In this document: positions 52,101 through 61,100 of the stretch, in pieces | How the letters are laid out: the number at the start of each line of letters is the position of its first letter | Position numbering within the stretch: the first letter of the stretch is position 1 | Assembly: GCA_031002005.1 (NCBI GenBank) | Contig: JARYHS010009186.1 | Location: forward strand, 106,180,829-106,244,828 | Source of the DNA: Vandiemenella viatica | Lineage: Eukaryota > Arthropoda > Insecta > Orthoptera > Morabidae | Direction: 5' to 3' | Length of the DNA stretch: 64,000 nucleotides | Notes under the pieces: model-generated | Databases searched by the model: none | The model's input: only the letters and a program-made list of their open reading frames with translations | Told to the model about the DNA's origin: nothing | Position numbers and translations under genes: made by a program

Positions 52101-55100
52101 TTTAAGTAAATAATTTTCGCGACCCACCTAATATGAGAATCTATATAATATCAGAATGGGAACTGTTGTATGACATCGATACTCTATCTACTATCCTATC
52201 CTACTAAAAGGCAAATTTTCGTACAAAGGATATAATATCAACAAAAACAAGAATTAATAATACATAAAACAACAAATATATTATAGACTGGGAGGCGGCT
52301 CCACAGGCCTCATCAAGCTGATAGCTAAAATTTCACGATTAGAAGTAACTCGATCAGCATCTTAAAATGCAACTGATCTGCCAAGTTGATTTTTGGTGGA
52401 AACCACCTGCAGAGTCGATTTCGCACTGCCTGCATTGTAATTACAAATACTTGGTTGTTTCAATAACATTTTCAAACCTATTATTACCAGACGCGGAGGT
52501 TGAAGTTTTGTCACCATTTGTATAGTCTCTTTTATGGCAGGAACCAGTCCTCAACCAACTTTCCACAATCACATTAAATCTACTGTCAATCAAAACAAAA
52601 CGCAAATAATAACTCACTCCAACAAGCAGAGAAAGACTTTTTCGATCAAAGACTTTGGTTTCGATTCAAGAATAAACAAGAAAATGACAATGTAAAATTG
52701 CAGGTGGTATGCGCAACATCTCCGCTCTAAAATGGGGCAGGGAAGGTGGTGTTCAGGGGTTGCCATAAAGATTGCGCGATTGCTGCCGCTGCTCTATCTC
52801 ACAACGAGGTTATTCCATAATACAGACTGACTGTTTAAGAAAACTTTTTTTTCTCACAAAGTATTAATTTAAGCTAATAGCTTTCATGATTATTGCACTT
52901 GTAAAATATAGTGTTATATTTTTTAAATAAATGAAATAAAAGATATATTTTTGTGGCAAAAACCTCGATTGTTCTGCGACCCACCAAAAGACACACCGCG
53001 ACCCACCAGTGGGTCGCGACCCATAAGTTGGGAACCGCTGTTCTAATGAATAATTGTGTTGATTGTTTACTATCTGAAATTAGATTGTTTGCAGATGACA
53101 TAAGGATCAAAATGATAGAGGACTGTAAACAGTTGCAGGGTGATCTGGACAGGATATCTAGTTGGGTTGGTAAACATGGGATGAAGATAAATGCAAAGAA
53201 GAGTCAGCTAATTAGATACACAAATAAAAAACAAAAGGTTAATTATGAATATAAGGTGAGGAAAGAATTGCTTGCTGAAGTCTTGAAATGTAAATATCTT
53301 GGCATTACATTTGGTAACAAGCTTAACTGGGCAGGACACATTGGACAGGTGGTAGGAAAAGGTTTAAAATTTCTGCACTTGTTGGAGAGAGTGATGAGGG
53401 GATGTACGTGAGAAGTAAAGGAATTGGGTTACAAAACTTTGGTCAGACCATTGCTCGAATATGGTAGTGTAGTATGGGACCCACATTTTGAGTATCAAAT
53501 ACAGGAGTTGGAGAAGATGCAAAGAAGGGCTGCTAGATTTGTTTCTGGAAATTATTGCAGAATGCAATCGGTGACATATATGATAAAGGAGATGGTATAG
53601 GATTCATTGCAAGACAGGAGGAGGATGAGGAGGGTCATGGGAGTGTACAGGGCATATACTGGCGATGAGGCATGGAATGATATTGCAGTAGGTATGAAAA
53701 GTAGATCATGGAAGGGAAGAGATGACCACGACCACAAGCTGGCACTCGATTTCAGGCACAAGGGTGTGGGAAGATTTTCTTGTTTAAGTAAGGGTGTCAG
53801 GGATTGGAATGGGTTACCAAGGGGAATGATGAATAACTTACCGAAAACGTTAAAAGAATTTAAAGTTAAAATTTGTAGAGGTCAAATGTAGGTGGGTGCA
53901 GGATAGGGGGAAGTTGGGTGTGTAGGTAAATTGTCACCTGAGCGTGTGCTCCATTGCAATTAAATTAAATTAAATAATAGGAAATAGGACATACCAAGTA
54001 TGACTACATGTTATAAATATATTAAAAAATAATTAATAATGTTCAAAAAGTGATTGAATAATTCATATTAGTACAATCATTACAACATCATGTGTTCAAC
54101 ATTTTCATTTCCACTTGACATGAGAAGCATTACAAATACAACAATTTGTGTATATTATGCAGTCACAATAGCAATGCACTAGAACATGCAATGCTTAAAT
54201 CTACATACTGAATAAAATTGGGAGAGCACAAACCTTGAAACCAGGAATTCCTGACAAGCCTGTGTCTCCTCTTTCTCCTTGAAGACCAGTTGGACCATTC
54301 AAACCTGGTTCTCCAGGCTCACCCTTTGTTCCAGGTGCAAACTGGCTAAAACCTGGATCTCCTGTTATTCCTTTTGGGCCTTTTGGACCTGGTCTACCTC
54401 TCACACCCGGTTCTCCAATGTCACCAGGAAAACCTGTCAAAGAAAACTTTTACATGATATTTTTTGGGTCCAACATATGTCTAACACTTTTAATTATGAA
54501 GTACTAAAAAAATGTAATTGATAAAAGATTTTGAAATTTTAATAATAAGTTAGAAAAATTATTCTATTTCACTGTCACATACAATTATAAGCAAAATATT
54601 GTTAGCCAACAACCTGACCCGGGCACTCACAAACTGCAACTAACCTTTAGAATGAGTCCAAAAACAGATATCAAGAGTCAAGATCTGTCCACCACACTGA
54701 CACAAATAACCCAAAACCAACCAATACCCCGTTTCTCTCACCCAGTTTTTCCCAGGCCTAGAATCACTAAATCAAATTCTTCGTTTTGGCTACGACTTCC
54801 TCAGATCCTTTCCTGAAATGAGCCACATTCTTCCCACCATCCTTCCCAACACACCATGTATCACCTTCAGCAGACCACTTAACCTAAAAAAATATACTTG
54901 TACATAAATACCAAACCAATGATGCTCCTAAACCACTGTTTGGATCCTTCCCTTCTTACAGACCCTGATTCAAAACATGCATTATGCATCCACCTATCTC
55001 TACCTATTGCAGCCCTACTACTGGTGAAACCTAATCCATAATAGGTCATGCCTCTTGCACAACAACCAATCTCATATATCAGCTCACCTTCCTCCACTGT

Positions 55101-58100
55101 AAAAGTTCCTACATTGGTCTTACCTCAAACTCATTATCCATCAGAATGAATGGTCACAGACAAACAGTTTACTCCCAAAAGCTAGACATCCCTGTTATTC
55201 ACCTTGCCAGTACTCACAACATCAGCAACCTCAATAAATGCCTCACAATCAGAGCCATTAGAGTACTTCTGGATACTACCTCCCAATCTGAAATCCGTAG
55301 GTGGGACTTGGTAATCAACACATCCTCCAGACTAGACATCCCCAAGGCCTTAATTTCCAATAATACCTTCCATTCTAACCCTGTACACCCATCACTGGCC
55401 AGCGAAATAGACTCATATATATTTATAGACCTAATATTTTTATCATTATTATTATTTCCCCTTTTAAACTTTTTTGTGATCAATACTTGTGGTTATATTA
55501 GCATTGATCTCCCCACCACCTCCGATGGTCAATTTCATTTATGGATGGCTATGTTGACAGAAAGGCTTGTGCGAGGTCAGCCACTTGTTTCTTTAATTTA
55601 ATTGCAATGGAGCACACGCTCTGATGGCAATTTCCCTACACACCCAACTTCCCCCTTTCCTGCACCCACCTACATTTACCCTCTACAAATTTCAACTTTA
55701 AATTCTTTTAACGTTTTCGGTAAGTTGTTCATTATTCCCCTTGGCAACTCATTCCAATCCATGACACCTTTACCTACTTGAGAAAGGGTTAACCCTGAAA
55801 TATTGTGTTTATATATTGTTTCGTGTTTCTGCTGCCCTGCTCCCTTCAGCTTTGGTGAGTTTTGGGTGTATTTCATATATCATTTCCATATAATTATTAT
55901 GTACTTAATTCTTCAAAGTGATTGCAATAATTATTTCACAAAACTCGGGAATGTTAAGATAATTATATAGCTATATGCATTGTAAAATTTATAAAATATA
56001 AGTAAATAATTATGAGTCAACGTCATCGAGAACAAGATAGGTTGTTTCTGTATTATAATTTCAAAAAAGGGTGCAAATAATTCTGTCTGATCAATTAATT
56101 AGTAGAATTGTATTTAACTTCAGCTCTTTTATTAATAAACACCAATAAAGCAGCAGAAGATGCAATGAATGCCACAATCTCATTCTTAAGGAGGAGAGAA
56201 TACGAGAAATTCTTTAAAAGTCATGAATCTTCTTGAAATGAGAACCAGTATTTTTTTAAAAATAAATTCATCTTGACATGTAAGCAAATAATTTTACTGC
56301 AACAAGTTACTTTTGATGATGTTTTATTACGCTTTGTGTGACGTGTTTTGAGAACTTATTCCCATTTTAAAATGCAACATTAGTACATTATTAATGCATT
56401 TTAATATGCAAAGTGCTTGTGTTTGTTTCTGTTTAACATTAGTAAAACTTTTGTAGTTTTCCTGGAAATAGAAAAGGGGAGTGTTTTACTGGCTCAAGAA
56501 TTTGCAACTAAATAGATGTGGAATAATTATCTAGTCAAACTTACATTTTTGAAGATTTCTTAAAAACATGCCGTCACAGAAATGAACACATACACATTCT
56601 CATTACATGAAATAAAGGTATTATGTTCACTGTTTGAAAGTTAACAGAAACAAACACAAGCACCTCGCACATTAAAATGCATTAATAATGTACTAATATT
56701 GCGTTTGAAAATGGGAATAAGTTCTCAAAACGCGTCACGCAAAGCATAATAAACCATCATCAAAAGCAACTGTGTTGCAGTAAAATTATTTGCTTACATG
56801 TCAATTGAAAATAGTTACAGACTTTCATAAGCCCATTTACTATGGATAAAGTAAAAATTCCATCTTATCTAACGACATCCTTCATACGTATATCGTATTG
56901 TGTCATAAACATTTCATCATAAGAGAAATTTCAATGAATAATTATTTTTCTATCTTTATTTTTTATAATGTGCATAAAAATTTTAAAGAATTTTTATGTA
57001 ACTGGATTGAATATTAAGAATTACTCGCTCAGATAAAACTGTCAGTAATTTAACATACCTGGTCTACCGATTCTCCCAGGATCTCCATAACTGCCTGTTT
57101 CTCCCGTTAATCCTGGAAGACCGGGATAACCACGTTCACCTCTTACACCTTTTGCACCATCAGTTCCATCACGCCCTCTTGATCCATTGTAACCTTTTGG
57201 TCCTTCATCACCTCTGATCCCCTTTGGCCCATCAAACCCCAAATCTCCTGGTTCACCCTTAGAACAAAAGATGTTAGAATTTTATGAAATGTAAAATCCT
57301 AAAGGCTTAATATTGAGTAATGGAATGGAATGATAATTAAATATATCTGAATCAGCTTTTTTCGTAAGAAGTAAATGCTAAGTTAGATATGAAAGAGAAC
57401 ATAGTTGTTGTTAATTATGATCTTTTGAGTGAAATTTCTCCATCCACTATCTTTTCCACTTATATATTTAATTCTTGCAGTGTTTCAGTTAAATTTTTCA
57501 GCCTTTCCCTTTATTCCACCAATATAAAAAGATTTTCTCCCTCCATTAATGTGAAATCAAGTTTATGTTCATGGTCATCTCTTTCATTTTACACACTAAT
57601 TCTATTTCTCCTACCAACAATCAAACAAGCCTTAATCACCAGTATATACCTTATACACACCCAGCACTAGAGATGAAATGGATAGTTGTTTGGCCGGATA
57701 CTGGTTATCCGGCCATCCTATAAGCCAGATATTCAGCAACCGAATATCCTGCTGAACGTTGTTATTTGAGGTTAGGAAAAATAAAAATGTAGTCAGTAAT
57801 GAATTGATCACCTATTTGGGAATATTTTGATATAAATAATGGCAATAAGTTTCCAATTTTGAATTACTTTTCGTGAGGCACGTTTTGACGTGAAGTTTGA
57901 ATCATTTCCTTTTTATTAATTGAAACACAATGGCATATTTTTTTGTGTCTTCAACCAGATGCCTCTGCAATGACAAACTGTTTGAAAAAGAAACATCCAA
58001 AATTACTTTGGGATGTAAACGACGCAAAAGCAAAATTTCATTAAGTAAACAACAATTCCTGAATTTCACTACTCGTGGGTATCTTCTGAAGTCAAACTAG

Positions 58101-61100
58101 AATATGGAATTTTTGCTATGTAAAATTCCAAACAAATTTTTAAAATTATATTTGAAACATACAGTTTTTTGGTATCTGTACAAAAAGATATAAAGTGTAC
58201 TAAACATACTATTCTTTTGCAAATAGTTGTATGTTTTAGCCATAACTTGAAGAGTCAGTCTTTACTCAAATCATTTGTTTGAGGTAACAGTGTGTACATT
58301 AATAGTCTACCACAGTGTTACTCAACCTTTTCAACCTGAGGACCAGTAAGTTGTCAAAAATAAAACTGCAGACCACTAACCTATATGGGTCTAATTTTTT
58401 TCTGATGTGTATATCATTGACAACTGGTTATTCTACCATTATAAATCTAAACGCATGTTTTGAATCCCTAGGGGAAATGTTATAAAAATGGAAGTAAAAA
58501 GTAAATCATGTATTGACCAGCCTCAATACTTAATAACCAAATGAATAATATTGTTCCAATGAACAAGGCCTGACTCCTTATGTAACTGTTTACTTCACCA
58601 TTCTTATGTTACCAATCCTACCAATTACTGCAGTCCCTTACACCACGACTCTCATAAACAGCCATTTACTTAATCCTTAGATGATGTAAGACGTAGATGT
58701 GCACTGGCGTTAGTGCAATAACACCTTGAATCTTAACTCTGACCATGTGTAGCCCTGGATGTTACAGTTCTGACTTAAATATAATAACCCGGTCGCCACA
58801 TAGCTTATTTAAACCAAAAGCTATGGAAAAGGTAGAAGTTAAATGATGTTAACGAGTTTGTTGTCACTTGACTAACTATATTCTTCAGATTTCACAAAGT
58901 CAAGAAACTGTACAGGCAATCAGACAAATTTACCAAAGAAATGTTTGTAGATTCGATTAACCGTTTGAGCCAGACCCACACCCCATAGTTCACAGTTCAA
59001 ACCTTTTAGTTGTAGAAATTAAATTAAAGTGAATCACACACTCCCATTGTTCAACTGTTTGTTCAATTTAAACAATCCCGAGGACTCATTTGGCAAAATA
59101 CTATATTAACGAGACATTATAATAAAACTGAATGATCTACGCTGCATATTCATGAGCCTACAGGTTTTCAAAGCTAACTGATTACTACTACACTAGTTTG
59201 CGTCTTGTCTCATGCACTGATACTTGAAGACTGATTCGCTCGCTGTGGCTGCCAACCAGGAAAATTCTGTTACTCACGGAGCATGGGAAAACCTAGCGGC
59301 TGCACTTCCCATGAGAATCTCTCCAATAACTGATCAGTTTCTCATCTCACATCTAAAGGTTTCATCATCTAATTTGACCTTGACTATAAAAATAATTCAA
59401 TCACTCTGAAATTTTACAAATAGCTAGATCTTGAAGTAAACATTAACTTTCCTTATTATGCAAAATATCCTAACTTTAATAATTTAGCTGAAAATAAATA
59501 ATTAAAATAAAATGTCATTCCAGGTGAATGCTGAAAACTGATGCAACCAAAAATATTATATTGAAAACTATAAAAACCTGCTTCCTATCTTAAATAAACA
59601 TAAAAACTAACTATAGAAATGAAATACAATACTAGTATTCAATCTAACTTGTGGTTCTGGGAATAAAATTTTGTTACGCAGTTACAAAATTTAACAGATA
59701 GCTTACAATGAATGGCGCTATTGTTGAAGCCAAATGGAAATGAATAGACTATTTTTCGTTGTTAACAGAAATATTGATGGATTTTAAAAGTTGGGTTAGT
59801 AGTTTATTCTTACTTATCGAATTATACAATATGAATACGATATCTAAATTTATAATGTTATTCCTGCAAACCACCTTATCCATCTTTGTGGACCACGAAT
59901 TGTTTGCAGACCACAGACTGAGAAACACTGGTCTACCATAATGAACAGTTAATAAGAATTATAAGCTGCTTTATCAATAACAATCATTTTGAATTTGTAA
60001 AGTAGATACACTTTTCCATTTGTGACATTAGCTCTTCATTGTTGACAATGATGAATGCAAATAATACAAAATAGTACAACCATAAATAGGTTAAAATCAT
60101 CTACGCTTCTTATCCTATTAATTTGTTCACATCTGCTAACTTATGGTCTACCTTGTCAACTCAACCAAATGTGAACTATGATCTGCCTTTATCCCATATT
60201 GTGGATAAATAAATGGGATAGAACAGATAAGTGTCTCAGTATTCAAGTCTAGTTTGTGAAACAAATATGAAATCTGAAAATTAAAATCAAAGGAACTGCC
60301 AGAATATAATAAAAATAAGTGAAGAATTGCATACAATGTTTTTGTGTTGTTAATGAATAGAATAAACCAAAATTTTTTTTGTGATTTCAAGGGCAAAAAT
60401 ATTTAAAAAAAAAGAGAAATGAAAGATGTTTTTAATTAATTTGTCATATCATTACATATTTTACATTTAGAATATATGTGATTCACTTGGCAAAGAAAAT
60501 AGGTAATATTTTCTAATACACTATTACACTGAGTGTTTAACCAAAGAACAGATATATACACATATAACAAACAAAAAAATGTTTGCAAGATTAATTTACC
60601 ATTCTTCCCGGTATGCCTGGACTACCACGTAATCCTATTTCACCCACAAATCCTTTTAAACCAGATAGCCCTATAGTAGGTCTTCCAATGTCTCCCACTT
60701 CTCCTTTCAGACCGTCAAGTCCATTTAGTCCTGGGAAACCTCGATCCCCTTTAATACCTACAAAACAGAACAAAACATTTTGGTAGCAAAAAATTAATAT
60801 TAGAAGATGCATATTTAAGGTCTCTAAATTTTACTTGTCCTTCATCTTGGTTTCTTGTGACATGATGAACTGTATGTTCAGATTGATAATTTACAAATGG
60901 TTTAATATATGGTATTTCAGTGTTAAGGTGTGTGACAAAGTGAGAGGTCTTCAGCTGAAATCCTCACTGTGGACAGTGTGAAATATCCATAACTTGACAT
61001 TTACCTTCTGGCAAAGCTAGCTTTGTGTTCAAGTAAACACTGTAAATGTTGCAAGGTTCAGTTTTCATAATTATTAAACTGATGATGCTGGAGGAGAGGA

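Larger units (their letters stand above)
48862..53980 (+). mobile_element. Near full-length CR1-like LINE with SGNH-type ORF1, split by hAT
   Basis: A 5' leader of about 100 bp is followed by ORF1 (48961-49967), ORF2 (49985-53889) and a short 3' UTR ending in a TAAAT tail (53956-53976). It is the reference copy for at least five fragments elsewhere in the window (1025, 14830, 34255, 37040, 55590). The hAT element 52065-53040 interrupts ORF2. Confidence 0.88.

Noticed and set aside
57664..57760. Possible hAT-type end (AGCACTAGAGATGAAATGG with GGCCGGATA/TATCCGGCC motifs)
   Set aside because: Only one end was visible; no matching terminus or 8-bp duplication was found.
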